Assembly (NCBI GenBank): GCA_949130485.1
Contig: OX422192.1
Location: forward strand, 558,001-622,000
Direction of reading: 5' to 3'
From: Agelas oroides
Lineage: Eukaryota > Porifera > Demospongiae > Agelasida > Agelasidae
DNA length: 64,000 nucleotides
In this document: positions 11,208-50,539 of the stretch, one piece after another
Layout of the letters: each line of letters starts with the position of its first letter
Numbering within the stretch: the stretch's first letter is position 1
Notes under the pieces: generated by a model
Databases searched by the model: none
Seen by the model: the letters and a program-made list of their open reading frames with translations, nothing else
Told to the model about the DNA's origin: nothing
Program-made: the position numbers and the translations under genes

Positions 11208-12496
11208 GTACACTCTAATTACTGGAACTTTCAGAGACAATTTTACCCATTGTTTTTTGTTGTTTTTAGTTTGTGCGTGCGTGCACTAGTTGTAGTGAAT
11301 TGCTTGTCCTTTAGGTGCTTTTATATTCCTTTTTGTGGTCGGAACGAAATTTTGTTGTCATGGTTACCTTGTGGTGAATTATATTACATTATATTAATAT
11401 TTCTTTAGTTGAGTGTTGTAAATGGTTAATTAGATATAAGCGCACACACATGCACCATTTGTTGTACTCATTTTGTTGTTTAATGTGTGTTGTGTATGAT
11501 AGGGTCTCTTGACAACAAATTGAAAATTGAGACATGTGTCCACCTGGTCCCAGGAAGGTGTACATGGATGACATTCCCATCTCCCCATCCCCGCATTCAA
11601 CATTGTCCCAATCCATCATCCCTACTTCCTATATCTCTCCCACCCACTTCCCATCTCCCACTTTGCATTACCCTTTATGTGTGTGTTGGGGGGGGAGAGT
11701 GCAATGTACTTTTGGACTTTAGCTTGCTCGGGCATACTCAGGCCTTTTGGACCACCACATGCATGCTCGGGCTGTCCATACTAGCTGTAAAAAATTTAGG
11801 AGAAGAAAGTAGCCTAGAAAATGAGTCAGGGTATGAAGCTAAGAAGAACCGTCTCTGCATATTTATTCTCACAACACACACAAATGGGCTCTGGGTCTGA
11901 GATATGAAGCCTTTGGTGCTTTTCATGTGTAGCTGTCTTGATGCTCATAACACTCTACATCTTCTTTGAATGTTGCACAGGTATCAGTCTTTCAGCCCTT
12001 TTTCATAGTCCAATTCAGTGAGTCCTCTCCCTGAAGTGGGTTCCTTGGCAGGTATCGACTTACTCAGTGTCAATCTTTATGCAGCAGACTTTCTCACAAA
12101 GCAATCACATGCCTAGCTGTGCTGCTCGTCAAAAGCACCCTCCAATTAAATTTCCCTCACTGTTTTCTTTTATCCCACTTAGTGCAATACTGTATTGTCA
12201 AGTGAACACACAGCTGGGCACTGTAGCATACAACCTTTCTCCATGTGGACAGCTATTTAGTGACCACTTTCCTAGCATGCAGCAAATCTGAGAAGAGGTG
12301 TGGCTTCGTCGGCTGAGCCATTGCTATGACTATATAATTATGTACTTTTCATTCATTTCTAGGGCTTCTCCAGCTCATCATTAATGATACGTATCATGTG
12401 TTTGAAAACTGATAGTTTGAATGAGGCCTAAGCTAGTTTGGACTCCAGACCTGGTCTGAAGACCGGCATTAGATTACTGACCAAGATTACTCCTCC
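11208..12496. other. Plexin 3' flank and intergenic DNA
   Basis: No gene recognised. No clear AATAAA was found within 500 bp after the plexin stop. The rest is AT-rich unique sequence with short open frames lacking any family signature. Confidence 0.5.
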
Positions 12497-13413
12497 ATGG
12501 AGTGGCTGGATGTACTCCCTCCGATGCTCCACCTCAGACCAAGCCAAAAGGTGGTCTGGGTTTTGAGGGTCCTCATAGTTGTGGGGGAGAAGAGAGAGCC
12601 TGGGAACACCTGGGGAGGAAACGTATGAAATATGTGTGTCAAAAGTTGTCAAAGTACAGAGGTCAAGAGATTGTCTGGTTTCCAAATTAAGTTTTAAGCT
12701 CATCATGAAGGAATGGAGGTGGAGGAATTGGAGGTGCTCATCATGAAGTGGTGTGCAACATAATTATTTGTCTCATTTCCACTTACTGCATGCATGAGTG
12801 CACATATTTACGATCCCGTTGCTAGTATACATACTGTAGCAGTATGAGAGATATCTGTAGTATTGGTGACTCACTAGTAGCAGATGTGGCACGGGGGCTG
12901 CTCTACCTGCACACCCGTAACCCTCCTGTTGTACACCGTGATTTGTCAGCTCGGAATGTGCTCCTTACATCATCACTGGTGGCCAAGATCAGTGACCTGG
13001 GTAACGCCTGTATTGTGAACCCGCAGCCAGGCCAGCTGGCCAGGACCCTCACCCATCTACCTGGTACCATGGTCTACATGCCCCCTGAATCATTTGATCA
13101 GCACTCACGATACGGTCCCCAGCTGGACATCTTCTCATTTGGTCACCTCGCCCTCTTCACCCTCACACAGGTCAGAAAGTGGGATAGTAATAGGTCTTGT
13201 TGAGAAGTGATCAGTTCATGACTCACTAAATAATAATCATACTACATAGAGTCTTGGTGGCTATAATGTAGTGCTAGCAGTGATCGCTTGAGAGGGAGGG
13301 GGAGGCCAGGGGCGCCCTCCAGCAGGTCATCCAGACTGTTGTCTAGTCGTTCCACCACCAGCACTGGCAGTGTCGACCCTTCCAGGAAACACAAACCCAG
13401 GAACTGCACGATG
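12497..13413 (-). pseudogene. Broken kinase gene with internally inverted exon
   Basis: Three pieces of one protein kinase lie here. On the minus strand, 13413-13275 encodes the N-lobe stretch HIVQFLGLCFLEGSTLP then LVVERLDNSLDDLLEG. On the plus strand, 12843-13170 encodes the catalytic half: VARGLLYLH, VVHRDLSARNVLL (HRD loop), KISDLG (DFG position), MVYMPPESF (APE position) and DIFSFGHLALFTLTQ, ending at a GT donor. On the minus strand, 12609-12497 encodes LLPHNYEDPQ and AWSEVEHRREYIQPLH, the usual stretch after LTQ in such kinases as I recall them, but out of frame with the VFP codons at its acceptor. The order fits a minus-strand gene whose middle exon was flipped. No glycine loop or VAIK lysine exon was found. 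Alternatively, fragments of two related kinases. Confidence 0.72.
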
Positions 13414-13732
13414 TGTCCTCCCCTCCCCCCAACACACACGCACTACTTCAGGGAACTCTGGGCCAAGCATTGACTGTGTCCCTCCACTCACCCAAAGTCC
13501 CATACAGTGGAATTAGGCACAGCCAGTGGTCTTATCCTTCCCCAGCCTAAGCCAGGTCCCCAGTTTACTATTTTATGGAAGGTAATATACTATCTATGTA
13601 TATGAAGGTATATTATCATCTGTGGTCCAAACTATAGCTACGTACAACTGACTAGATCTGAAGAACTACAGAATTATCTGTTTGAAAACAACACTGACTG
13701 CTTGAATTACAGACTGACAGACTGGCTGAAGA

Positions 13733-13785
13733 ATAAAAAAAAAAAAAATAAAAAAAAAAAAAAATAAAAAAAAAAGAATTCGGAC
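13733..13785. repeat. A-rich tract
   Basis: Runs of A interrupted by single T, in unique intergenic DNA. It could be a retroposon tail, but no body was identified beside it. Confidence 0.6.
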
Positions 13786-13916
13786 AAGCTGACTGATAGA
13801 CTGACTGACTGATTCTACCTATAAACATGGTTTCTATGTTGAGCTATAGATTGGTTCACACATCTATCGCTACATTTATGCCAAATTTGCAGGGTGTTGG
13901 TGTTGCCATAGCAAAA

Positions 13917-15560
13917 TTAGCGAGAAGCTGGGCACCTCTGAGTAGTTTGGAGTGTCCCAGCTGCATTGAGGAGGTTTGTGAGGGTGTGAGAGTGTGATGG
14001 TGTGAAGATATGTGGAGAAAGGGGGGACATAATGTACGTGAGGGTGGCCAAGCTTTTCATATTAATAATGAGTAGCAATTTAAAAAATTTGCACTTTCTG
14101 TATGAGCTCAGTGAACTTTGAAATTTCAAAATACGAACATACTTTTAAGGTAGGACAACCTTGAATCGCAAATCGGGCCGAGTCCACTCATGAATAATTA
14201 ATGAGGTCGGGTGACCATATTGGCGCAATTGAAATTCATTGGCTTGTTTACACTTTCCCATGGCGGCAACCGGAATCAACAAGGGGGGGCGTGTCCCTTT
14301 GATGTGGCCTGCGGCCCTTTGTAGTGGTCTAGCGGCACTTTCATGTGGCTGGGCGGAACTTTGAAGAAATCCTCCAACACTTAAAAAAAAAAAAACACAG
14401 TAAAAAGATTTTCTAGCTTGTTGAATGTGATGGTTGGCTATTTGTGTGTGCAAAGCTTGCCTGAGTGGGCTTGAATGTTTGTGAGTGTGGTGGAAAGGCA
14501 GAGAGCCCTCCTTGAAGACGGGTGTCATCACACAGTTGTCTGGCAAAGGTACTGTAGAAAGCTGACTTTTCGGGCTTGTAGGCCCCGCCGCCCCGCCCGA
14601 TTTTATGCTAGCGGGAATGTGTGTAACTTGGCTCCATTCTAGGGGCAATGACAGGGAGTAGGTTTGTGGGCATAACTCCCTGGCCTGGAGGTGAGCGGGA
14701 AAAAGCATACGTAGTTTTGTAGGGGGTGAGTTGAGCTTTCTGAAACTGGGCTCAGTGTTGGTTGGTTTGAGTGGAGGTGTGTCGAATTTTTCTTGAAAGC
14801 CAGCATAGCCAAAATTACTGCTTTTGAGGTCAAATGTGTGTTTTGGCCTGTAGACTGGAACTGAAGTGGTCCCAGGACAAACCCATACGTAAAGTTTCTA
14901 CTTGTTTTGTGTGTGTGTGTTGATGATGTGGTCAGACTGGGGGTGGAGCCTTGGAGAGGGTGCAAATTTTTATTTTAGCTGAGGGACTAAAAATTGAGTG
15001 TTTTTGGCATTATCAGCTAGAGAAAGCAGTTTGGTACAAACTTTTTGTGAATCTTGTGTACGCTTAGACATTACCCATCAGTCCGTCCACATGGCTCGGA
15101 GATTTGTGATTCAAGGTTGTCCTACCTTAAATCACCGATCATGGTGGCACAAGGAATTACTTCAATCCCAGCATACACCATTGTGTATTGTGTATTTCTC
15201 ATATATTGCGGTCCATCTTACCCAGCAGTTCAAACTCAATAGGGTAATGATCACTGACATCACCAGTCTGTGTGACAAAGAGAGTCAAAATTGAACACAT
15301 AGAATCGACATACACACACACACACACCTGCTCCTGTGACAGTCCATATTCTTGATCAAAAAGGAACACTTTTGCACTGTCTCTCACCACGTGGTTACCG
15401 ACAGCACCAGCGACAACGATCCTGGAGACGGCCGGGGGATGGTAAACATGGATCATACACAGTGACAGTGAGAAAACCAAACACTTACAGGTCTTTCAAC
15501 TTCCCTCCCCCCTCTCCCTCCCCCCTCCACCAACACACACACACACACACACACACACAT

Positions 15561-15593
<33 letters not shown>

Positions 15594-18164
15594 CACACCT
15601 GTCATATGCGCAGTCACTGTTCCCAGTGGTAGAGTCAATGCTGGTGTCCAGGAGCCAGGTGAACCGAGAGTCTGTTACCAGTAGCAACGTGTTGTAGCGC
15701 TTCTGAGAGAGGTACGAGCAGTCTGCGTTAAAATCTCCCAACATGATTCCATTCTCTATGCCAAAGTGATTGACAGCCTCTTCGTAGACTTCAACGAGAG
15801 CGTTCAGTTCGGCTAGAACATTGGAGGGTTGTGTATGTATACCAACCAGGAAGAACTGGAGGTCTGGGGAGGGTGAGGGGTGTGTATGAGGGAGGGAGGT
15901 GTGTATGAGGGAGGGAGGTGTGTGTGTGTGCGTAGAAGAATTGGGTGGCAAGAGAATTAGACCTCAAGCTGCTTTCTTCAAGACCAGTCAGAGATGGCAA
16001 TTGAACGAACTTTGACCCCTTGTTATGACATCATATGACATGTCCACCTGAATGACCTCTGACCCCAGGATTCCCATTTACCTCCTCCCTCCTGCTTGCT
16101 CTTGACCAGCACGCTGTACGGTTCTCTCTCAAAGTAGTCATTGGCCGAGTCATTGTACTGGAAGGTGTCCAAAATCTCCACTCGATCCGTCCTGTAGGAC
16201 ATGAACACTGATCTGTAGGACAACTGAGTAGATACACACCCCCCTCTCCCTTCTCCTCAAGGCTCATTTCCATGCACAAGGCTATACTCCTCCATTCTCT
16301 ACTCATCACCCCTTCAACCCATCACCCCTCCACCCATCAGTTCTCCATCCCTCACTGCTCCACCCCCTCACCCTCCCTTCCTCACCCCTCCTCTTCCCTC
16401 ATCCCTCCACCCCCTCACCCTCCCTTCCTCACCCCTCCACCCCCTCACCCCTCACCTCCTCACCTGTACATGAATGCATACTGTTCTTTGCTACTGGATC
16501 GTCCGAGTCGCTCGCTGACATCAACTGCGTACGTCACACCATCAGCAGCACTGTGTGTGTGACCCCACCCCCACAATAAGGATCATCTAAGACCATAGTG
16601 GTTCATAAGAATGGGTGGCTTGAGTAAGAGCGTGTAACTCCAATAGAAGCTCGTAGTCCGGTCAAAATTATTGAACCATACTAAAAATAGAACACCTGGT
16701 CACATGCTTAGCAACAATGGCTTATATCTATGCAGCATGCGCAGTTCGTGTTACTATTTTTAGTACTGGCGGTAAATCAAATTTTATGGAGTTACACACT
16801 CTTACTCCAGCCACCCGTTCTTAAGACTATAATTATCACAAAGAGGCCTAGGTATTGTTTACTATATACAGCTGTGCGCTCTTGTCTAAGGCCATAGTGG
16901 TTCATGATCTTAAGCAATTAATAACCCAAGCCAAAGACTGCATGGATTACCGGAACAACTTGTCTCCGACAACGGACCACAATTCATTTCATCGGAGTTT
17001 GAAAGGTTTATAAAAGAGAATGGGATTAAACATATTAGAACCTCACTGTATCATCCTGCCTCAAATGGAGAAGCAGAACGATTTATTCCACATTCAAACA
17101 TTCATTGAAAGCGAGCAAGAATAATCATTGTCTAGATTCCTAATCACATACAGAAATACTCCTGGTAGTAGCGCAGGTGTGTCGCTAGCTGAACTGTTTA
17201 TGAACTGTCCATTGCGTACAAGATTGGACTGGTTGCGTCCATCCATACAGAAGATTGTTCCGACAATAATTTGCTCATAAATATCACATGCACAATGTAC
17301 CTCAGAATCACAATTTCCCCGTGGACAAATGATAGTAGATGATGCGTAACTAAGTAAGTACTGTGGAGGAGGTGTTACTATAGAAAGAAATCCTCCCTCA
17401 CAATTCTGTCTTCATAAAGCATGACTCTTTCCCCGCTAGCGTATGTTATGGAGCATTCACCTCTTTGCGTTCACTTGGTCCAGGAAGGAGAAGATGACGG
17501 TGTTGGAGGAATCACGAATTTCTTGAATGAGAATGATGTCATAGCGTTGCACAATCTACAGGAGACAGCAATAACAATATAGAAAGTAAAAAAAAAGGGG
17601 CGGGGCTCACCACACTGGTCAACACAAATGTTTTACAACCCTTGAATGGTTCCACTAAAGGACTAATTTAGGACAAAGGAGAAGTGTATTGCTAATTGAA
17701 GGGCGAGAACCAACCAAAATCAAGTACTGGAAATTGCATGAATTGCAATAAATGGTGTGGTCAGAAATTTGACATTCTTAAATGTTCAGCAGCTTCTGAA
17801 AATGTATTTTTAAGAGTATTCCCATGTTAGGGGGGGCTAACTCAACATTTGTGAGTTAGCCCACTCTGGTTCTCTTTCAGCCCTTCAAATTGGTATATTA
17901 GCCTCATTCTCAGGCTCCCCTGTACTGGAATCGGGTCCAGAACAGGGGAGCCTGGGAATGAGGCAAGTGTAACATATACATACAAACTGCACCAGAACAG
18001 GATGGACAACGCTGTGGGGAGATGTTGGCTCACCTGGACAAGGGTTGTGACAACCTCTTCCTTGCTGAACTTGGACCGTCCGAAAATCTGGATGTTGAAG
18101 GCCGAGACTTTCAGCACAGGTCCTTGATAAGCATGCTGTGATGTTGGTGGGCATGCGGCATCTT
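13917..18164 (-). CDS. DNase I-like endonuclease, copy A (start exon not resolved)
   Basis: Secreted or surface Ca/Mg-dependent endonuclease of the DNase I fold. Exons in reading order: 18164-18034, 17555-17461, 16550-16464, 16191-16082, 15863-15599, 15421-15328, 15267-15222; a candidate last exon is 13960-13917. All junctions keep phase. Catalytic marks: LIQEIRD, LGRSSSKEQYAFMYR, GIHTQPS (catalytic His), MLGDFNADCSY, CAYDR, SDHYPIEF (second His). The cysteines of the essential disulfide are present. The first exon has an acceptor but no certain signal-peptide exon was found in the 320 bp before copy B; an unspliced ATG at 18204 would give a weak hydrophobic start. The last exon would add AGTLQTTQRCPASR and stop, with no membrane tail, unlike copy B. 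The introns hold a gypsy fragment and a TTAA element. The last exon is the weakest part. Confidence 0.85.
14149..15126. mobile_element. TTAA-flanked non-autonomous DNA transposon (piggyBac-like), 978 bp
   Basis: The termini GGTAGGACAACCTTGAATC and its reverse GATTCAAGGTTGTCCTACC are flanked by TTAA at 14145-14148 and 15127-15130, the target preference of piggyBac elements. The interior has long open stretches on the minus strand but nothing resembling a transposase. It sits in the presumed last intron of DNase copy A. Confidence 0.8.
15538..15598. repeat. (CA)n microsatellite starting at a DNase A donor
   Basis: On the minus strand the exon ends GACAG and the intron begins GTGTGCATGTGTGTG, running into an interrupted (GT)n. 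Confidence 0.9.
16604..16824. repeat. MITE family M1 copy 2
   Basis: Shares AGTAAGAGCGTGTAACTCCA, ACTAAAAATAGAACACC and GGAGTTACAC with copies 1, 3 and 4. Its outer ends differ (CATAAGAATGGG / CCCGTTCTTAAG), so it is older or truncated. Confidence 0.8.
16925..17370 (+). mobile_element. Ty3/Gypsy-type retroelement fossil (integrase region)
   Basis: A short degraded pol fragment from the integrase core of a Ty3/Gypsy LTR element, in an intron of DNase copy A. No LTRs, gag, protease or reverse transcriptase were seen. It is clearly broken, with several disruptions, and looks old. Confidence 0.75.
17899..17964. repeat. Foldback of the AGCCTCRTTCCCAGG family
   Basis: TAGCCTCATTCTCAGGCTCC pairs with GGAGCCTGGGAATGAGGC around a short loop. 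See the finding for other copies. Confidence 0.8.
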
Positions 18165-18486
18165 CTGTAAAATTAATGATGACATAACCAATTATACATT
18201 GCAATATTATGATGAATACCCGTTATTGGTATAATAATAAATTCATGATAATTTAGTGATTAAATTCATGAGTTTCCTGTCTCTGAAACAAATGCAGCAT
18301 GCTGATTGGTTAAGCTTAATTACAAATGAAGCTAGACATCATCTAGATTGGACTACTAATGATTAAAAAAATTGTGTATGACTGCGTGCGTATCTTTCTG
18401 AATTTGACAAATTTGTAATAAAATATGTCATTTATACATTTTGACAGTGAGAACAATTGACATGATATACTGCAACAATACATTCA

Positions 18487-23389
<4,903 letters not shown>

Positions 23390-23749
23390 TCATAGATAAT
23401 AGAGTCGCTCTATTATCTAGGCAACGATCAACCCGCGAACTTGTGAAGGAAACATCGGGCACGGGGCTAATATAATAACATTCTGTCATTCATTTACAAT
23501 TTTTTGTACTTTCGCTTTATTAGAAAAACGTTCGTATACTAAGTTCGTACACTGGCGTGTTATTTCCGCGCACGCAAACCCTATACAGTCTAGTACAGTA
23601 CAGTAGATGAGTTGTGGTGAGAGCTCTCCGCGAACCGATAGTTAAAGGATCCTTCCAGGAACTGCGAAAGCTAAGGGATTTCATCAGGTAGCTTCTACAC
23701 CAACCAACCTTTTGTCCCTTCTGTGGCGATTTTCTTGGCCGAAGGTGCG
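23390..23749. promoter_or_regulatory. Bidirectional promoter region with 12-bp palindrome
   Basis: The 360 bp between the starts of DNase copy B (-) and the FRMD4-type gene (+) must hold both promoters. At 23393-23419 TAGATAATAGAG and CTCTATTATCTA form a perfect inverted repeat around TCG, 4 bp from the longer start of copy B. Several CpG-bearing motifs (CGCGAAC, CGCGCACGC) follow. Promoter function is inferred from position. Confidence 0.6.
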
Positions 23750-40812
<17,063 letters not shown>

Positions 40813-41418
40813 ATAGAAATTTCACACTGTATTCTAGTCTTAATGAATTCCCAATTTCCCCCCCCTCCCTCTCTCACTGTTTGAATCATATCGTGATTGT
40901 TATATTCATTCCCAGACCAGCTAGTAGTCTGGGAATGAAACAGTGGAACTTTGGTCACCATGGAAACCATCGTAGAGACTGCTACTGTGTGTGGAGGTGC
41001 TCGTATTTTGGGGACTTCTGATTTAGTAGGTGTGGCAATATATACCTACATGTAGTGCTGGCTGTTGAGAACAAGCCATGTTCCAGTCCAGGAGCTCTCC
41101 TTCCTGGAATGGGATATCTACCTTCTTGCATGTCGCTATGGTGCTTTGTAAACCAGGGTTGAAGTTCAGTGTGAGTGAACTGGAGTAGCTACTCCAACCA
41201 ACCCCCACCCAGGCTTTTCTCACATGTAAATCTTACAACACCATTGCACTAACAACACTAGCTCTTGGAGTGACATCTCATTCCCAGACCCAATAACAGA
41301 ATGTGGAATGTGGACACTATATCACCACTGTGAACAGGGATAGCCTCGTTGGGAATGATGAGGCTAGAACAGGGAGGTGTCAGTATAGCTAGCTACGCAA
41401 TTATTCAAATTCCACTAA

Positions 41419-41424
41419 AATAAA
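41419..41424 (+). terminator. Putative poly(A) signal of the FRMD4-type gene
   Basis: AATAAA about 610 bp after the stop codon, the first AATAAA seen on this strand that fits a 3' UTR end. Confidence 0.4.
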
Positions 41425-41727
41425 GCATGTTTAAACATACAAATTATTATTGTTGGGAGTACTTGTATCAGTTTATAGGTTGTGAAAAGGCACATTGATT
41501 ATTTTTGTGTATACTTGTTCAAACTTCATTGCATGCTCCAGACCTACAATTTTGGTGTAAGTTGGCCTTGCCAGGTGCATGCATGATCGATGAACCACAT
41601 CTCCCCGAAAAAAGGCTAAATTTTGCGAACTATTATTTACAATTTTTACATAACAGGAGTAAATGACCCATTATACACTACTGTTCGTCCAATGAAATAC
41701 TTAGAAAGTGATGTAATGTGTAAATTA

Positions 41728-41733
41728 TTTATT
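41728..41733 (-). terminator. Putative poly(A) signal of the MITF-type gene
   Basis: TTTATT on the plus strand (AATAAA on minus), about 370 bp beyond the stop. With the plus-strand signal at 41419 the two transcripts would end about 300 bp apart. Confidence 0.4.
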
Positions 41734-42105
41734 GTTCACACTGTTGAACTGAGAACAATAATTTTTGTGTATTTATTATTTTGAAAGAACACAGACACAA
41801 AAGGACGGAAATACTGCCTACAGTAGGGAACATGAAAATATCCAAAAACAAGTACACATTCACATACCTGTATGCATACACATACACAAAGACGGCAACA
41901 ACAGCGTGTGCGCTCCACAATAAATATATTTAATAGCACCAAATTTAACAAATAATTGTAAGATGCTTTAAAAGTAAACACCGTGGTTTTGCTATGATTC
42001 TAATCATCAAGCAAAAAACACAACAAAACAACAACAAAAAAAATAAACAAGAAAGGAAAAAAAAACGTAAGCTTACTATGGCTAGTGTTCTAAGTGTGTG
42101 TGTGT

Positions 42106-47660
<5,555 letters not shown>

Positions 47661-47712
47661 AGCAGCTGGAATTAGTCACACCAGGGAGGAAGGAAGAGAT
47701 ATACCAGTCTGT

Positions 47713-48135
47713 GTGATAGTTGGGATGAAGGAGGGGGAGGAGGGAGAGGAGGGGGAAGAAGAAGAGGGGGAGAGAGAAGGAGGAAGAGGAGAGGAGAGGA
47801 GGAGGAGAGGTGAAAGTAGGAGAGGAAAGAAGGGAAGGGGAGAGGAGAGGAGGGAAGGGGAGAGGAGAGGAAAGAAGGGAAGGGGAGAAGAGAGGAAATG
47901 GGGAGGAAAGGAGAGGAGAGGAGGAAAAGGGGAGGGGAGGGGAATTGAAGAGGAGAGGAAAAGGAGAAGTGGAAGGAGAGAAAGAGTAGAGAAAGGACAG
48001 TCAAGGTTTCCAAATAGGCCAATACAGCAGGATAAAGGAGGGGGAGGAAGGGGAGGAGGGGGAAGGAGGAGAGGGGGAGGAGGAGAGGGGGAGGAAGGGG
48101 AGGGAGAGGAGGAGGAGAAGATGGACAGTCAATAG
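47713..48135. repeat. GGAGAGGAAGGGGA purine tract upstream of MITF exon 1
   Basis: Low-complexity purine stretch, containing two copies of AAGGTTTCCAAATAGGCCAA / AAGGTTCCCAAACAGGCCAA. On the gene strand it is pyrimidine-rich and leads towards the acceptor-like CCAG before the ATG, consistent with an upstream intron. Confidence 0.8.
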
Positions 48136-48809
48136 CCAAGGTTCCCAAACAGGCCAATACAGCAATGCACTCAGGCACACACCATTTGATGTTCTTAAAT
48201 TGAATTATCATAGCAGGTGCAATATAAACAGCAGAGCACAGTGAGGAGGCGTAGCTAGCCAAAACAGCCGACCACTCAGGGTGCTACGCTGCCTCATAGT
48301 CTAGATAGCTGCCTGTTCTTCATTCTATTTCCTATATTGTGGGGAGCTGATGAGGAGACTTCCCGGCTCCAGGCGGTTATTAGAACTACACACTCTTCTT
48401 AACTTCAGAAGGTCTTTGATCAACAGGAACTGTGAAACCATTTTTTAAGAAACTGGAGAATCAGCTGAATGTCACCAGACCCTCCCCTCCCGTGATTGGT
48501 CTCCCAATTGTAGATTGCTTTTGATCAGTAAAAATCAGTAAACTACAGTAAACTACAGTAAACTATGAACGACAGTAAACTAATGTGAGAGCCAACACAG
48601 ATACCACGTCCTGTCAACATCATACAGCAGGCTAATTCTGGAAACTAAAATAAAACAGCTTCTGTTGGCATACAATTGGTTTTATGAAACCATTTTTAAA
48701 AAGTCACAAAATAATTATACAGATATTTATAATAATTTATAACTACAGTCAGTTTCCAGAAGTCAACCACTGTGCTCACTACCACGTGCATCTGCCATCT
48801 TTTGTCAAG

Positions 48810-49185
48810 AAATGTCTACAAGCCCACTTCTGCTAACAGTCGACACCTCCTCTCTACAAGCCTACTTCAGCTACATGTAACACAGTCGATACCTCCTCTC
48901 TACAAGCCCACTTCTGCTAACACAGTCGATACCTCCTCTCTACAAGCCCACTTCAGCTAACACAGTCGATACCTCCTCTCTACAAGCCTACTTCTGCTAA
49001 CACGGTCGATACCTCCTCTCTACAAGCCTACTTCTGCTAACACAGTCGATACCTCCTCTCTCCAAGCCTACTTCAGCTAACACAGTCGATACCTCCTCTC
49101 TACAAGCCCACTTCTGCTAACAGTCGATACCTCCTCTCTACAAGCCCACTTCAGCTAACACAGTCAACACCTCCTCTCTACAACC
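48810..49185. repeat. 39/40-bp tandem repeat, about ten copies
   Basis: The unit has CTCTCTACAAGCCCACTTC and GCTAACACAGTCGATACCTC, with C/T and TCTG/TCAG variants and two shortened units. Confidence 0.95.
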
Positions 49186-49937
49186 TGCAGAACTGCCCAT
49201 GTCACCTCTCTATCAGTTTGCACAGTCAAATTTACCCTCGTGCTTCCAAATATCTGGGAATGTGGACTTTCTCCTAATAAGGAGGGAGGACCTTGAGGGT
49301 AAGTTGGCAGGAGTAACTGTTTTTGGTGCAAATTGATTTAGACAGAACTGAAATTACATTCAGTTTTGTCTCTGTGGAGAGAACCCAATTAACACATCAG
49401 AACAGGGAGAAAGCTACTTGTGGGACTGTTAAGCCATAAGACATGAGCTAGCATAATAAGTATCCATTTCTGGAGGGCAGCAGGACAAGGAGAAAGCCAT
49501 AAGGCATGAGCTAGCATCCACTTTTGGAGTCTTCTTCAGGGGAGCAGGCGGAGTCTGTGTGCAGTAGATGTGGCTCGTTGATTGATCATACACAGTCGCC
49601 GTCAGAATTATAAGGGAGGGGGCGGGGTAGGGCTGGAAATGGATTTTTGCTATATACCACCCAAACATTATATCTTCTATGAACTATACAGTAATTTATA
49701 TAGGCCAGGGCGTGGTCAGTGCTGGCATGCTACATGAGGAAATTGGACAAAGATTGAGCCCTAAAGATAGATCATCTGCTACCAGACAGTCTGGTTGTTG
49801 CAACACTGTAGCCCTTCCCACGGCCATGCAAATTGTTTCTCACCAGCACCGCTTCATTTCAGACTACCTCAACTGTCATTATCACCTTCCAAACCATGAC
49901 ACACCCACTTCTAATGGCTGTAGTGCCAGAGATTTAA

Positions 49938-50539
49938 GGTTACGATGAACAACCTGTCCTATCTCAGAATTCAATAAATGCGCTTGAATATCAGCGTTAT
50001 AACTCTAGAGTGCTTGGAGGTATTTTAGCGCTTCAAAAGCCTATGGAGATACCGAAGACAAGGCTATACACAATGCTCTTTTGGTCATAACAGCTCTAGC
50101 AGCTTATAATCCACACCATCCAGAACAAAGCCTTCACATAAACTCTCTTACGTCAAATATCTGCTTACTGACGGCCCTCAAACTCACCGTTTTCGGTTAC
50201 TAGTCTCCTAACACAAGTATCTAGGTCGAGTCGATGGCAATTTTCAAGCAGCGCTCGAAATGTAGGCGCTACATAAAATTTTGAGTAGCATTCTTCGTAA
50301 ACCACGACCGAAAAAGCCATTTTCTGACGGTTTGTCCAGAACTTTTTTGGAAAAACTTGACGAGTCGACCTCGAAAATTTAGTACGGAAGGCCGTTGAGC
50401 TGTTATCTTCCGCAGAAAATAAAAGTAGTTCGCTAAAATTGACGCAAAGTTAGTAACGGTAGGAATGCATTTGGACTTGCGGGTATACGTCATGAATATA
50501 ATTATAAATAAGCGCGCGCACAGCTTGTTCATCGTAACC
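49938..50539. mobile_element. TTAA-flanked non-autonomous transposon, 602 bp
   Basis: GGTTACGATGAACAA at the left and TTGTTCATCGTAACC at the right, with TTAA at 49934-49937 and 50540-50543. piggyBac-like by target site; no transposase frame. The inverted repeat differs from that of the element at 14149. Confidence 0.75.

Larger units (their letters stand above)
40813..42105. other. Shared 3' flank of FRMD4-type and MITF-type genes
   Basis: Convergent genes end here. It holds a short foldback (CATTCCCAGACCAGC / GTCTGGGAATG, 40907-40937), a partial foldback near 41279-41366 and a reverse copy of the GGGAGATGTGGTTC repeat near 41577-41620. No gene. Confidence 0.6.

Noticed and set aside
14145-14708. 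187-codon minus-strand open frame
   Set aside because: It runs through the inverted end of the TTAA element and resembles no transposase or host protein.
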